DNA of 64,000 nt from an uncultured Polaribacter sp. (GCA_938084845.1 CALKEB010000023.1:62001-126000), one strand, 5' to 3'; shown: positions 52,012-62,907, counted from the stretch's first letter. Numbers and translations: made by a program. The notes: generated by a model not told the origin, from the sequence alone.

Positions 52012-53337
52012 ATGTCAACTACAACAAAATCATATAAAAGTGCATTTGTTTTTTTAACTACCTTATTTTTTCTTTGGGGATTTATTACTGTTCTTGTAGA
52101 TAGTTTAGTTCCAAGATTAAAAGATGTTTTTGAAATTTCTTATGCAAAAACAGTATTAATCCAATTTGCATTTTTTACTGCTTTCTTTGTCTTTTCTTTA
52201 CCTGCAGGTTTTATACTATCAAAAATTGGGTACAAGAAGGGAATTGTACTGGGTTTACTAACAATTGCTTTAGGTTGCCTAATGTTTTATCCTGCATCAG
52301 AATATAGAAATTTTACGATTTTTTTAATTGGCTATTTCACACTAGCGGGTGGTATTACAGTATTACAAGTGGCAGCTAATCCTTATGTTGCGTTGTTAGG
52401 TAAGGAAGAAGATGCAAGTAGTAGATTAAATTTATCGCAAGCATTTAACTCTTTAGGAACTACAATTGCACCAATTATTGGTGCTTTATTTTTATTAAGT
52501 AATTCAGTAAAATCTTCAGCAGAAATAGAAATATTAAGTGATTCCGAAAAGACAAATTATTACATTGCTGAAGCTGAAACTGTACAAATACCATTTCTAA
52601 TTATCTCCTTATTAATATTAATACTTGCTATTGTATTTGTTTTTATAAAACTACCAAAAGTAATGCAGCAAGTACCAAAGGGTGGTTATATTTCACTTTT
52701 AAAAAACAAGTTGATGTTAATGGGAGCTTTAGGTATATTTGTTTATGTTGGTGCAGAGGTTGCTATTGGTACATTCCTAGTTAATTATTTTGATGCTATG
52801 AATTTAGCTACAGTAGTTTCTAATAATGAAATCATGATGCGTATTGCAAATACTATTGCAAGTATATTTAATAAATCTTTTTCAGAAGCTGATGCTAAAT
52901 CTTTATTGGGAATTTTTGTGATTTTTTATTGGGGAGGAGCAATGATTGGTAGATTTATAGGGGCTTATTTAACTAAAATCTTAGCTCCAGGAAAAGTATT
53001 AGCCATTTTCGCAAGCCTTGCAATTTTGATGATTTTGATTTCAATAAGTACTTTTGGTTTACTCTCTATGTGGTCTATTTTAGTTGTTGGGTTATTTAAT
53101 TCGATAATGTTTCCAACTATATTTACCCTAAGTTTAGAAGGCTTAGGAGATTTAAAAGCGCAAGCCTCAGGATTATTATGCATGGCAATTGTAGGTGGTG
53201 CAATTATACCCTTTGCATTTGGCAGTTTAATAGATAACTATGGTTTTAAATTAGCATTTTTACTAGCCATTATCTGTTATGCTTATATAGTGTTTTATGG
53301 TAGATTTAAAAGTAAAAAAATGATTGTAAATTCTTAA
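52012..53337 (+). CDS. Sugar MFS transporter (FucP/NagP-like)
   Basis: 12-TM; FFLWGFITVLVDSLVPRLKDVF, LQVAANPYVALLG. Confidence 0.9.
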   Translation: MSTTTKSYKSAFVFLTTLFFLWGFITVLVDSLVPRLKDVFEISYAKTVLIQFAFFTAFFVFSLPAGFILSKIGYKKGIVLGLLTIALGCLMFYPASEYRNFTIFLIGYFTLAGGITVLQVAANPYVALLGKEEDASSRLNLSQAFNSLGTTIAPIIGALFLLSNSVKSSAEIEILSDSEKTNYYIAEAETVQIPFLIISLLILILAIVFVFIKLPKVMQQVPKGGYISLLKNKLMLMGALGIFVYVGAEVAIGTFLVNYFDAMNLATVVSNNEIMMRIANTIASIFNKSFSEADAKSLLGIFVIFYWGGAMIGRFIGAYLTKILAPGKVLAIFASLAILMILISISTFGLLSMWSILVVGLFNSIMFPTIFTLSLEGLGDLKAQASGLLCMAIVGGAIIPFAFGSLIDNYGFKLAFLLAIICYAYIVFYGRFKSKKMIVNS

Positions 53338-53340
53338 TTA

Positions 53341-53562
53341 TTAAAAATTTAAAAAAGTGATACATGCAGTTGCAATTAAAGCTATAAATAACATAATAAC
53401 TCTAGATTTCTTTAAATTTATTTTTTTAGATAAAATACAAATACTAACTAAAACTGAAAGAAATAGATAAATCATTCGTTGATTAAAACTAATTAAAGGC
53501 ATTATAAAATAGTATATTCCTAAAAGCACAAATGGCAATAAGGTGAAGATTTTATTGTTCAT
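53341..53562 (-). CDS. Small hypothetical membrane protein
   Basis: 73 aa, two or more hydrophobic segments. Confidence 0.55.
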   Translation of the reverse strand: MNNKIFTLLPFVLLGIYYFIMPLISFNQRMIYLFLSVLVSICILSKKINLKKSRVIMLFIALIATACITFLNF

Positions 53563-53579
53563 GTTAAAATATAATAAGA

Positions 53580-53609
53580 AAAACCCAAAACGTAATTGTT
53601 TTGGGTTTT
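53580..53609 (-). terminator. Terminator downstream of yidC
   Basis: AAAACCCAAAAC / GTTTTGGGTTTT hairpin. Confidence 0.82.
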
Positions 53610-53640
53610 AAATTTGCTTGCAAGTACTAAGTGCTACTTG

Positions 53641-55521
53641 CTATTTTTTCTGCTGTCTTGCTTGTTGATCTTGTGCTTGTTTCATGGCAGCATCAATTCG
53701 TTGTCTGAATTTGCTTTTTGCTTTTTCAGGTCTTTTTTTATTCTCCTCTATTTGAGCATGAATTTTTTCTTCATCGATTACATAATTCTTAATTACTAAC
53801 ATAATAGAAATGGTTAATAAGTTAGATATAAAATAGTATAAACTTAAAGAACTTGCATAGTTGTTAAAGAAGAATAACATCATTAATGGAGAGAAGTAAA
53901 TCATATACTTCATCATTTTACCCATGTCAGGCATTCCTTCTTGAGGAGGTGCTTGCATATTTGCTTGCTGACTTTGATTCATTTTCATGTAAAAGAAAAT
54001 CGCAATAGAAGCTAAAATTGGAAATAAACTGATATGATTTCCATAAAGAGGAATTTCAAAAGGTAAATTATAAATTACATCGTAAGAAGATAAATCAGGT
54101 GCCCATAAAAAACTTTCTTGTCGAAGTGCAATATTGGTGGGAAAAAACTTAAATAATGCAAAGAAAATTGGCATTTGTAATAAAGCAGGTATACAACCAG
54201 ACATCATATTTACTCCTGCTTTTCTTTGAATAGCCATTGTCTCTTGTTGACGCTTCATAGCATTCTCTTTACCAGGAAACTTTTTGTTTAATTCTTGTAA
54301 TTCTGGTCGAATTACTTTCATTTTGGCACTAGAGAGGTAAGATTTATATACCAAAGGAGACATTAAAATACGAACTACAATTGTCATTAAGATTATAATT
54401 AGTCCATAGTTGCCTAAAAATCCTTCTAAGAAATTAAAAACAGGATAAAAAACAGTTCTATTTAAGAATCCAAAAATTCCCCAACCTAAATCTGCAGTTT
54501 CATCTAAATCTGTACCATCATACTCTTTTAATAATTTGTAATCACTAGGGCCATAAAACCATTTCAAGTTGTAGTTTAACTCCCCACCTATTAGTTGTAA
54601 TGGTGTTTTTAGCTCATATTTTTTAGTAAAAACAGTGTCAATCTTTTCATCTTCTACTAAATCTGTAGAGGTAACAGTAGCATTGTTAAAAGGTGTATCT
54701 GTTAATAGGTTAGACATAAAAAAATGTTGCTTGTAAGCTACCCAATCTAAATCATTTGCTATTTCTGTGTTACCTGCATTTAAGTATTCTACTTCATCAT
54801 TACTCTTGTAATAATAGTAAGAATACATGGAATTTTCTGTTTTTAAACTTTTTTCGTGTCTAAAACCATTTAAAGTCCAATCTAAACGTATAGGATTAGA
54901 TGAGTTAAATACTCCATCTAAACCTTGAGATCTGATAGAAAAGTCTACAAAATAATCTGCGGGTTTAATTTCATACCTATATTCTAAATACTGACTATCA
55001 GAAACTTTTAATTTCATAGATAGTACCTGATTTTCTCCACTATTAGTTAATGTAGGTTCAAAAAATAAATCTTTAGTATTTAAAATTCTATTATCGGTAG
55101 TTCCAAAGTTAATGTTAAAAGAAGCATTGTTATCTTTTATCATATATAATGGAAGTGAATCATGGGTTTTATAGTTTTTTACTAATGCCTTTATAATTTG
55201 TCCACCTTTATTATCAATCGTTAAAAGAACTAAATTGTTTTCGATAACTGTAGTTCCTTCAAAACCATTTATTGCACTTTCAGCAAAAGCGCCTAATTTA
55301 TTTTGAAAAGCGACTTGTTGTAAAGAATCATTTTTAAAAACAGGTGGGGGTGGGGGTGCTTTTGTTTCTGCTGTTGCAGTATTTAATTCAGTTTCTACAA
55401 CTTCTGTAGAGGCCTGATTTTCTAAATCTTCAGGTTTATTTGTGTTAAAATACCATAACATGATTCCTGCTAAAAGAATCATTCCTATAAAAGAATTATA
55501 ATCGAATTTTTTTTGTTCCAT
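53641..55521 (-). CDS. yidC: Membrane protein insertase YidC
   Basis: GNYGLIIILMTIVVRILMSPLVYKSYLSSAKMKVIRPELQEL; N-terminal periplasmic domain. Confidence 0.97.
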   Translation of the reverse strand: MEQKKFDYNSFIGMILLAGIMLWYFNTNKPEDLENQASTEVVETELNTATAETKAPPPPPVFKNDSLQQVAFQNKLGAFAESAINGFEGTTVIENNLVLLTIDNKGGQIIKALVKNYKTHDSLPLYMIKDNNASFNINFGTTDNRILNTKDLFFEPTLTNSGENQVLSMKLKVSDSQYLEYRYEIKPADYFVDFSIRSQGLDGVFNSSNPIRLDWTLNGFRHEKSLKTENSMYSYYYYKSNDEVEYLNAGNTEIANDLDWVAYKQHFFMSNLLTDTPFNNATVTSTDLVEDEKIDTVFTKKYELKTPLQLIGGELNYNLKWFYGPSDYKLLKEYDGTDLDETADLGWGIFGFLNRTVFYPVFNFLEGFLGNYGLIIILMTIVVRILMSPLVYKSYLSSAKMKVIRPELQELNKKFPGKENAMKRQQETMAIQRKAGVNMMSGCIPALLQMPIFFALFKFFPTNIALRQESFLWAPDLSSYDVIYNLPFEIPLYGNHISLFPILASIAIFFYMKMNQSQQANMQAPPQEGMPDMGKMMKYMIYFSPLMMLFFFNNYASSLSLYYFISNLLTISIMLVIKNYVIDEEKIHAQIEENKKRPEKAKSKFRQRIDAAMKQAQDQQARQQKK

Positions 55522-55532
55522 GTTCTCTAAAA

Positions 55533-55545
55533 TGTCAGTTTGTCA
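55533..55545 (-). promoter_or_regulatory. TGACA-N3-TGACA direct repeat upstream of yidC (candidate site)
   Basis: Minus strand TGACAAACTGACA, 11 nt from start codon. Confidence 0.35.
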
Positions 55546-55672
55546 CAATTTTTGTTTTATTTAAAAACTAAACCAGACAAATGTAGTTAAAAAGCACTTT
55601 TTATTGCTTTTTTAGGGTTTTAAATTTTATACTGTTTAATAGTTCAATTAATGTTCCAAATTAACAGAAGGT

Positions 55673-57295
55673 TTATTGTATTTCTTTTTTAGATTGTTTT
55701 AGGGCAGCTTTTATAAAGTCTACAAATAAAGGATGAGGTTTTAAAACAGTACTCTTATATTCAGGATGGTACTGAACCCCAACAAACCAAGGATGATTTT
55801 CTAGCTCCACCACTTCTACTAATCCAGTTTTAGGATTAATACCCGTTGCTTTTAAGCCAGCTGCTTCAATTTGTTCTAAATAGGTGTTGTTAAATTCATA
55901 TCTATGCCTGTGTCTTTCGCTTATTAGTTTAGATTGATAAGCATCGTAAACTTTAGATCCTTTCTTAATCTCACAATCCCAAGCTCCCAAACGCATAGTA
56001 CCTCCTTTATTGGTTACATTTTTTTGGCTGTCCATTAAATTAATAACGGGGTGTTTTGCACTTTTATTCATTTCAGAAGAACTAGCTCCTTCTAGATGAA
56101 GTACATTTCTTGCAAATTCAATTACGGACATTTGCATGCCTAAACAGATACCAAAAAACGGAATATTATTTTCTCTAGCGTATTTAACTGCTTTAATTTT
56201 ACCTTCAATTCCTCTATCTCCGAAACCAGGAGCCACTAAAATTCCGTTTAAACCTGCTAATTTCTTTTCAACAGATTTTGGCGATAAACTTTCGGAGTGT
56301 ATCCACCTTACCTTTACTTTAGTTTCGTTAGAAGAACCTGCATGTATAAAAGCTTCTGTAATAGATTTGTAAGAATCTTGTAGTTCTATATATTTTCCAA
56401 TTAAACCAATTTCTACCTCAGAAGTTGGATTTTTATGTTTTTGTAAAAAATTATTCCAAGTTTTTAAAACAGGTTTGTTTTTAGACACTAACTGTAGTTT
56501 ATTTAAAACCACTTCGTCTAAACCTTCATCCAACATTAAATTAGGTACATCGTAAATAGTCTCTGCGTCTATAGACTGTATAACATCTTCTTTTTTTACA
56601 TTACAGAATAAAGCCAATTTACGTTTTATATCGTCAGAAATTTCATGTTCTGTTCTACACACTAAAATATTTGGGCTAACTCCACTTTGCATTAAATTCT
56701 TAACAGAGTGCTGTGTAGGTTTTGTTTTTAACTCACCAGCTGCCGCTAAAAATGGAATTAATGTTAGGTGTATTACAATGGCATTGTTTTCCCCTTTTTC
56801 CCAAAGCATTTGTCTTACAGACTCTACGTAAGGTAAAGATTCTATATCTCCTACAGTTCCACCAATTTCTGTAATAACAATGTCATACTCTCCAGTTTCT
56901 CCTAAAAGTTGAATTCTACGTTTAATTTCATCAGTAATATGAGGAATTACCTGTACTGTTTTTCCTAAGAATTCTCCCTTACGTTCTTTATCTATAACAG
57001 ATTGATAAATTCTACCTGTTGTAACATTATTGGCTTGAGAAGTAGGGATGTTTAAATAACGCTCGTAATGACCTAGATCTAAGTCAGTTTCAGCACCATC
57101 ATCAGTAACATAACATTCTCCATGTTCATATGGATTCAACGTTCCAGGGTCTATATTGATATAAGGGTCTAATTTTTGGATGGTCACAGAAAAACCTCTT
57201 TCTTGTAAGAGTTTTGCTAATGAAGCAGCTATAATTCCTTTTCCAAGTGATGAAGTAACGCCTCCTGTTACAAAAACGTATTTAGTATTGTGCAT
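55673..57295 (-). CDS. pyrG: CTP synthase
   Basis: KYVFVTGGVTSSLGKGI, FGICLGMQ; start MHNTKYVF at 57295 probably correct. Confidence 0.97.
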   Translation of the reverse strand: MHNTKYVFVTGGVTSSLGKGIIAASLAKLLQERGFSVTIQKLDPYINIDPGTLNPYEHGECYVTDDGAETDLDLGHYERYLNIPTSQANNVTTGRIYQSVIDKERKGEFLGKTVQVIPHITDEIKRRIQLLGETGEYDIVITEIGGTVGDIESLPYVESVRQMLWEKGENNAIVIHLTLIPFLAAAGELKTKPTQHSVKNLMQSGVSPNILVCRTEHEISDDIKRKLALFCNVKKEDVIQSIDAETIYDVPNLMLDEGLDEVVLNKLQLVSKNKPVLKTWNNFLQKHKNPTSEVEIGLIGKYIELQDSYKSITEAFIHAGSSNETKVKVRWIHSESLSPKSVEKKLAGLNGILVAPGFGDRGIEGKIKAVKYARENNIPFFGICLGMQMSVIEFARNVLHLEGASSSEMNKSAKHPVINLMDSQKNVTNKGGTMRLGAWDCEIKKGSKVYDAYQSKLISERHRHRYEFNNTYLEQIEAAGLKATGINPKTGLVEVVELENHPWFVGVQYHPEYKSTVLKPHPLFVDFIKAALKQSKKEIQ

Positions 57296-57401
57296 GGTTC
57301 TTTTAGGTTTGGACAAAAGTACTAACTCTGATTTTTATCTCAAATAAAAAGATGCATAATTGTAAAAAATAATTTGGAATAACTTTTGATACACCAGTTA
57401 C

Positions 57402-58064
57402 ATGAAAAAAAGACTACTTTTAACCATTATACTATTGTGTAGCAGTTGCTCTATTTTGTTTCATAACCATTTTGAAAGGAAATCTGCAAACTACGAATTA
57501 CAAGACCTTTGGGTTGCAGCAACCTTAGATTATAATGATAATGTAAAATATCTTGTAAATACCACTCAAGAAAATTATGTTGCAAACCATACTGATTTTT
57601 ACAATGAATATGTTTTGAATTTTTTTAGGGATGAGTTTAAAAATCAATCTTATTCAAAAGTAAATTATAAAGATAATAACGGTAAAACTTTAATTCCATT
57701 TACACTTGACTATGAATTATCTCAAGAATATATCAATAATTTAAAGCAAATTACAGATTTAGATTATATCGTTTTAACAAAAATATTGAATGCGAATCAA
57801 ATAAATAATTCAAATGATCTTCAATATAATAATTTAAAATATAAAAGTAATGTATTGGCCGGTTCTGTTGTTTTTTTTAAAATAATTGATATCATAAACA
57901 ACAGGAAAGTAATTGAGTTACGTTGTAAAAGTGCTGTTTATGATAATCCAAAATTTAATTTTAACACAAATTCTTATGAAGATGATAATAAAATAGCTCT
58001 CTATACAAATGAAGAACAGTTAATAAAGAAGTGTTCTAAAAGAATTTTTAGAAGGATTAAATAA
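57402..58064 (+). CDS. Hypothetical lipoprotein
   Basis: Lipobox ILLCSSCSIL. Confidence 0.75.
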   Translation: MKKRLLLTIILLCSSCSILFHNHFERKSANYELQDLWVAATLDYNDNVKYLVNTTQENYVANHTDFYNEYVLNFFRDEFKNQSYSKVNYKDNNGKTLIPFTLDYELSQEYINNLKQITDLDYIVLTKILNANQINNSNDLQYNNLKYKSNVLAGSVVFFKIIDIINNRKVIELRCKSAVYDNPKFNFNTNSYEDDNKIALYTNEEQLIKKCSKRIFRRIK

Positions 58065-58089
58065 TTTTCTATTTTTTTTCAATTAGTAT

Positions 58090-58119
58090 TTGTCAAAAAT
58101 AAAAACAGTTGTATATTTG
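58090..58119 (+). promoter_or_regulatory. Bacteroidota-type promoter of rpmH
   Basis: TTG at 58090, 19-nt spacer, TATATTTG at 58112. Confidence 0.75.
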
Positions 58120-58192
58120 CACACGCTTTTAATAAGGTGATAATCTTATAGCGAAAAGAAAATAATTAAGAAGATTTTTAAAAATACAGATA

Positions 58193-58354
58193 ATGCCAAA
58201 AAGAACGTATCAACCATCAAAGAGAAAGAGAAGAAACAAACACGGTTTCATGGAAAGAATGGCTTCTGCTAATGGTAGAAAGGTGTTAGCACGTAGAAGA
58301 GCTAAAGGAAGAAAGAAATTATCTGTTTCATCTGAAGCTAGACCAAAAAGATAA
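58193..58354 (+). CDS. rpmH: 50S ribosomal protein L34 (absent from ORF track)
   Basis: [53 protein letters not shown]. Confidence 0.97.
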   Translation: MPKRTYQPSKRKRRNKHGFMERMASANGRKVLARRRAKGRKKLSVSSEARPKR

Positions 58355-58378
58355 ATGATTAACAATTGTTAATATATT

Positions 58379-58411
58379 AGGTGTTACTTTTTTAAGTAAC
58401 ACCTTTTTTTA
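58379..58411 (+). terminator. Terminator downstream of rpmH
   Basis: AGGTGTTACTT...AAGTAACACCT followed by T run. Confidence 0.92.
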
Positions 58412-58461
58412 TACCCAAACCATAACTATTTTTGTAAAACTAATAAATACAATAACTTACC

Positions 58462-61317
58462 ATGCCAAAAAGAAAAGACCTCAAATCAATTTTAATTATA
58501 GGATCTGGACCTATTGTTATTGGTCAAGCTTGTGAATTCGATTATTCTGGTTCACAATCTTTACGTTCTTTAAGAGAAGATGGAATAGAAACCATTTTAA
58601 TTAACTCGAATCCTGCAACAATTATGACAGACCCATCTATGGCTGATCATGTGTATTTGTTGCCACTAACTACTAAGTCTATTATCCAAATTTTAAAAGA
58701 GCATCCTCAAATTGATGCTGTATTACCAACAATGGGTGGACAAACAGCATTAAACCTATGTATTGAAGCAGATGATAAAGGTATTTGGTCAGATTTTAAC
58801 GTAAAAATGATTGGTGTTGATATTAATGCAATTAACGTTACAGAAGATAGAGAGCAGTTTAGAGAGTTGATGGGTAAAATTGGAGTAGCAATGGCTCCTC
58901 AAGAAACTGCAACATCTTTCTTAAAAGGAAAAGAAATTGCACAACGATTTGGCTTTCCGTTAGTTATACGTTCTTCATACACTTTAGGAGGTGCAGGTGC
59001 ATCTATTGTGTATGACCCAAAAGATTTCGATGAGTTGTTAAGTAGAGGTTTAGAGGCGTCACCAATTCATGAGGTGATGATAGATAAAGCCATGATGGGT
59101 TGGAAAGAATATGAGCTAGAGTTATTAAGGGATAAGAATGATAATGTGGTTATTATTTGTTCTATTGAAAATATGGACCCTATGGGTATTCATACAGGTG
59201 ATTCAATCACAGTAGCTCCTGCAATGACTTTATCTGACAAAACTTATCAAAAAATGCGTGATATGGCAATCCATATGATGCGTTCTATCGGAGATTTTGA
59301 AGGCGGTTGTAATGTACAGTTTGCAGTTTCTCCAGATGAAAAAGAAGAAATTATAGCTATCGAAATTAATCCTAGAGTTTCTCGTTCATCCGCATTAGCC
59401 TCTAAAGCAACAGGTTACCCTATTGCAAAAGTAGCTACAAAATTAGCGATTGGGTATACTTTAGATGAACTAGAAAACGGAATTACTAAATCTACATCAG
59501 CATTATTTGAGCCTACGCTAGATTATGTAATCGTAAAAATTCCACGTTGGAACTTTGATAAATTTGAAGGTTCAGACAGAACTTTAGGTTTGCAGATGAA
59601 AGCTGTAGGTGAAGTTATGGGTATTGGACGTTCTTTTCAAGAAGCATTGCACAAAGCCACGCAATCTTTAGAAATAAAGAGAAACGGTTTAGGAGCAGAT
59701 GGAAAAGGGTATACCAATTACAACCAAATTATAGAAAAATTAACCTACGCAAGTTGGGATCGAGTTTTTGCAATTTACGATGCAATTGCAATGGGAATTC
59801 CGCTAAGTAAAATTTACGATATCACTAAAATAGACATGTGGTATTTAAAACAATACGAAGAGTTATTTCAATTGCAAAAAGAAATTTCTACCTATACTAT
59901 AGATACTATAGAAAGAGATTTATTATTAGAAGCGAAGCAAAAAGGGTATGGAGATAGGCAAATAGCACATATGCTAGAATGTCTAGAAAGTGAAGTGTAT
60001 AGCAAAAGAGAAGAACTTAAAGTTCAAAGAGTTTATAAGTTAGTAGATACTTGTGCTGCTGAATTTACTGCAAAAACACCTTACTATTATTCAACCTTCG
60101 AAAATGAAATTGAAACTGCAGAAGGTAATATAACCATTGCCAATGAAAGTACTGTTACCAACAAAAAAAAGGTAATTGTTTTAGGTTCAGGGCCAAACCG
60201 AATTGGTCAAGGTATTGAGTTTGATTACTGTTGTGTGCATGGAGTTTTAGCAGCTGCAGAATGTGGTTATGAAACAATTATGATTAATTGTAACCCAGAA
60301 ACAGTTTCTACAGATTTTGATACTGCAGATAAATTATACTTTGAACCTGTTTTTTGGGAGCATATTTATGATATTATTCGTCATGAAAAACCAGAAGGTG
60401 TTATTGTTCAGTTAGGAGGGCAAACTGCCTTAAAGTTAGCTGAGAAGCTTACAAAATACGGAATTAAAATTATTGGAACATCTTTTGAAGCCTTAGATAT
60501 TGCAGAAGACAGAGGGCGTTTTTCATCAATGTTAAAAGAGAATAGTATTCCTTATCCACAATTTGGAATTGCTGAAACTGCAGACGAAGCTTTAATGCTA
60601 GCAGATGAATTAGACTTTCCTATTCTAGTGAGACCTTCTTATGTATTGGGTGGACAAGGAATGAAGATTGTTATCAATAAAGAAGAGTTGGTAGAGCATG
60701 TAGTAGATTTATTAGGTAGAATGCCAAATAACAAACTATTGTTAGACCATTATTTAGATGGAGCTATAGAAGCAGAAGCAGATGCAATTTGTGATGCTGA
60801 TGGTAATGTTTATATTATAGGAATTATGGAGCACATAGAACCTTGTGGTATTCATTCAGGAGATTCTAATGCAACTTTACCAGCATTTAATTTAGGTGAG
60901 TTTGTGATGCAACAAATTAAAGATCATACCCATACAATTGCTAGAGCTCTAAAAACGGTTGGTTTAATAAACATTCAGTTTGCCATAAAAGATGATACTG
61001 TATATATTATTGAAGCAAATCCTAGAGCTTCTAGAACAGTACCTTTTATAGCAAAAGCATACAAAGAGCCTTATGTGAATTATGCAACCAAAGTAATGTT
61101 AGGTGCTAAGAAAGTAACAGATTTTGATTTTAACCCTCAATTAGATGGTTTTGCAATTAAGCAACCAGTATTCTCTTTCAACAAGTTTCCAAATGTGAAT
61201 AAGAAACTAGGCCCAGAGATGAAATCTACTGGAGAAAGTATTCTATTTATAGATAGTTTAAAAGATGATGATTTTTACGATTTGTATTCAAGACGTAAAA
61301 TGTATTTAAATAAATAG
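58462..61317 (+). CDS. carB: Carbamoyl-phosphate synthase large subunit
   Basis: Duplicated ATP-grasp halves; GSGPIVIGQACEFDYSG, GSGPNRIGQGIEFDYCC. Confidence 0.97.
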   Translation: MPKRKDLKSILIIGSGPIVIGQACEFDYSGSQSLRSLREDGIETILINSNPATIMTDPSMADHVYLLPLTTKSIIQILKEHPQIDAVLPTMGGQTALNLCIEADDKGIWSDFNVKMIGVDINAINVTEDREQFRELMGKIGVAMAPQETATSFLKGKEIAQRFGFPLVIRSSYTLGGAGASIVYDPKDFDELLSRGLEASPIHEVMIDKAMMGWKEYELELLRDKNDNVVIICSIENMDPMGIHTGDSITVAPAMTLSDKTYQKMRDMAIHMMRSIGDFEGGCNVQFAVSPDEKEEIIAIEINPRVSRSSALASKATGYPIAKVATKLAIGYTLDELENGITKSTSALFEPTLDYVIVKIPRWNFDKFEGSDRTLGLQMKAVGEVMGIGRSFQEALHKATQSLEIKRNGLGADGKGYTNYNQIIEKLTYASWDRVFAIYDAIAMGIPLSKIYDITKIDMWYLKQYEELFQLQKEISTYTIDTIERDLLLEAKQKGYGDRQIAHMLECLESEVYSKREELKVQRVYKLVDTCAAEFTAKTPYYYSTFENEIETAEGNITIANESTVTNKKKVIVLGSGPNRIGQGIEFDYCCVHGVLAAAECGYETIMINCNPETVSTDFDTADKLYFEPVFWEHIYDIIRHEKPEGVIVQLGGQTALKLAEKLTKYGIKIIGTSFEALDIAEDRGRFSSMLKENSIPYPQFGIAETADEALMLADELDFPILVRPSYVLGGQGMKIVINKEELVEHVVDLLGRMPNNKLLLDHYLDGAIEAEADAICDADGNVYIIGIMEHIEPCGIHSGDSNATLPAFNLGEFVMQQIKDHTHTIARALKTVGLINIQFAIKDDTVYIIEANPRASRTVPFIAKAYKEPYVNYATKVMLGAKKVTDFDFNPQLDGFAIKQPVFSFNKFPNVNKKLGPEMKSTGESILFIDSLKDDDFYDLYSRRKMYLNK

Positions 61318-61335
61318 TATTTAAATTAAGTATAC

Positions 61336-61370
61336 AAAAAAGCCAATGAGTTGTTCATTGGCTTTTTTTT
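61336..61370. terminator. Bidirectional terminator between carB and prmC
   Basis: AAAAAAGCCAATGA-GTTGT-TCATTGGCTTTTTT. Confidence 0.92.
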
Positions 61371-61375
61371 TAGTT

Positions 61376-62236
61376 TTACAATGATGCTTTGATCATACGA
61401 TTATTTCTAAATATATCTTTTCTTATCTCAATATTTTTAAACCCTTTTTTATGTAGCATTTGTTTCGTTTCTTCACCCAAATATTGATTAATCTCAAAAA
61501 ACAATAGTCCTTCTTTAGTTAAATGCTGTTTGCTTAACGTTGCAATCTTATCATAAAAAATAAGTGGATTGCTATCTTCTACAAACAAAGCGATGTGTGG
61601 TTCGTTTTGTAAGACATTATTTTCAATCTCTTTTTTTTCGGAGTTGCGAACGTATGGTGGATTAGAGATAATAATATCGTACCTTTTTTCTAATGAAGTA
61701 GTGTTTAAAATGTCTGAAGCAATACATTTAATTTTAACTGAATTATTTTCGGCATTTTTTTTGGCAATTTGTAAAGCCTTTTTAGAAATATCTATGGCAG
61801 TAATTGTAGTGTTTTTACATCTTTTTGCTATTGAAATAGGGATGCAACCACTGCCTGTGCCAATATCTAAGACATAGATATCTTTTATCTGTTTTAGTTC
61901 TCTATGTTTAATTTCATCTACAACCCAAGCAACTAATTCTTCAGTTTCGGGTCTTGGAATAAGTGTATTTTTATTTACAATAAATGTAAGTCCAAAAAAC
62001 TCAGTATGACCTATGATATATTGAATTGGTTCTTCTTTTTGTAACTTATTGAGTGCTTTATTTAAAAGGTTTAATTTTTCTTTTTGAATTATAAAGTTGG
62101 GTTGCATTACAAACTCTATACGTTGTAAACCTAAATATTCTTCAATCAGCAAGTATAAAAAGGAGGTTATTTCAGTTTTTGGATAAATAGTCACTAAAGA
62201 TTCAGTAAAATAAGTTCTATATTCTGTTAATGTCAT
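61376..62236 (-). CDS. prmC: Peptide chain release factor N5-glutamine methyltransferase
   Basis: IPRPETEELV, VLDIGTGSGCIPI, IISNPPYV. Confidence 0.96.
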   Translation of the reverse strand: MTLTEYRTYFTESLVTIYPKTEITSFLYLLIEEYLGLQRIEFVMQPNFIIQKEKLNLLNKALNKLQKEEPIQYIIGHTEFFGLTFIVNKNTLIPRPETEELVAWVVDEIKHRELKQIKDIYVLDIGTGSGCIPISIAKRCKNTTITAIDISKKALQIAKKNAENNSVKIKCIASDILNTTSLEKRYDIIISNPPYVRNSEKKEIENNVLQNEPHIALFVEDSNPLIFYDKIATLSKQHLTKEGLLFFEINQYLGEETKQMLHKKGFKNIEIRKDIFRNNRMIKASL

Positions 62237-62297
62237 TTTTGTTTAAATAAACTGTAGGGTAATAAATATATTCTATTTTTTTTATAATTTTTAGATG

Positions 62298-62789
62298 CTA
62301 TATGTCTCTAAGCATCCATACTGTACAGTTGTAATGGGAGGTGTTACCAAGTGGTTTTTCTAAGTGTTTAAAATTATTGCGTTTGTATAATTTTACTGCG
62401 GCTTTCATGTAAGGTAACGTTTCTAGATAACAATTGTTGAAACCAAACTCTTTTGCTTTATCTAAGCACTGGTCAATTAATGTTGAACCTAAGCCTTTGC
62501 CTCTTGCTAAAGGTAAAAAATACATTTTTTGTAGTTCGCAAGTAGCTCCGTTAAAACTATCTAACTGAGCAACGCCAGCACCACCAACTACGTTATCATG
62601 ATAAGTTACTACATAATAAATGCTTTTTTGTTTTTGATATTGTTCAAACATAAAGTCTGTTGCTCTATCTTCATAGGCAGTTCCAATTTTTGGTGCACCC
62701 ATTTCTTCAATAACATTTCGTATAACTTTAGCTATAGCTTTATTATCCTCTGGTTTAATTTCTCTGATGATAAAATCTTCACTTGTCAT
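62298..62789 (-). CDS. GNAT family N-acetyltransferase
   Basis: LQKMYFLPLARGKGLGSTLIDQCL; LYKRNNFKHL. Confidence 0.92.
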   Translation of the reverse strand: MTSEDFIIREIKPEDNKAIAKVIRNVIEEMGAPKIGTAYEDRATDFMFEQYQKQKSIYYVVTYHDNVVGGAGVAQLDSFNGATCELQKMYFLPLARGKGLGSTLIDQCLDKAKEFGFNNCYLETLPYMKAAVKLYKRNNFKHLEKPLGNTSHYNCTVWMLRDI

Positions 62790-62907
62790 TTAATACTGTA
62801 TTTTTGCCAAAGCAAGTTAGCTTTTTTTTCATAAATAGTATATTAATACGAAGCTATATTATATGTTTGTATTACAAATTTAGAGTCATAATTTTAAAGG
62901 TAATCTT

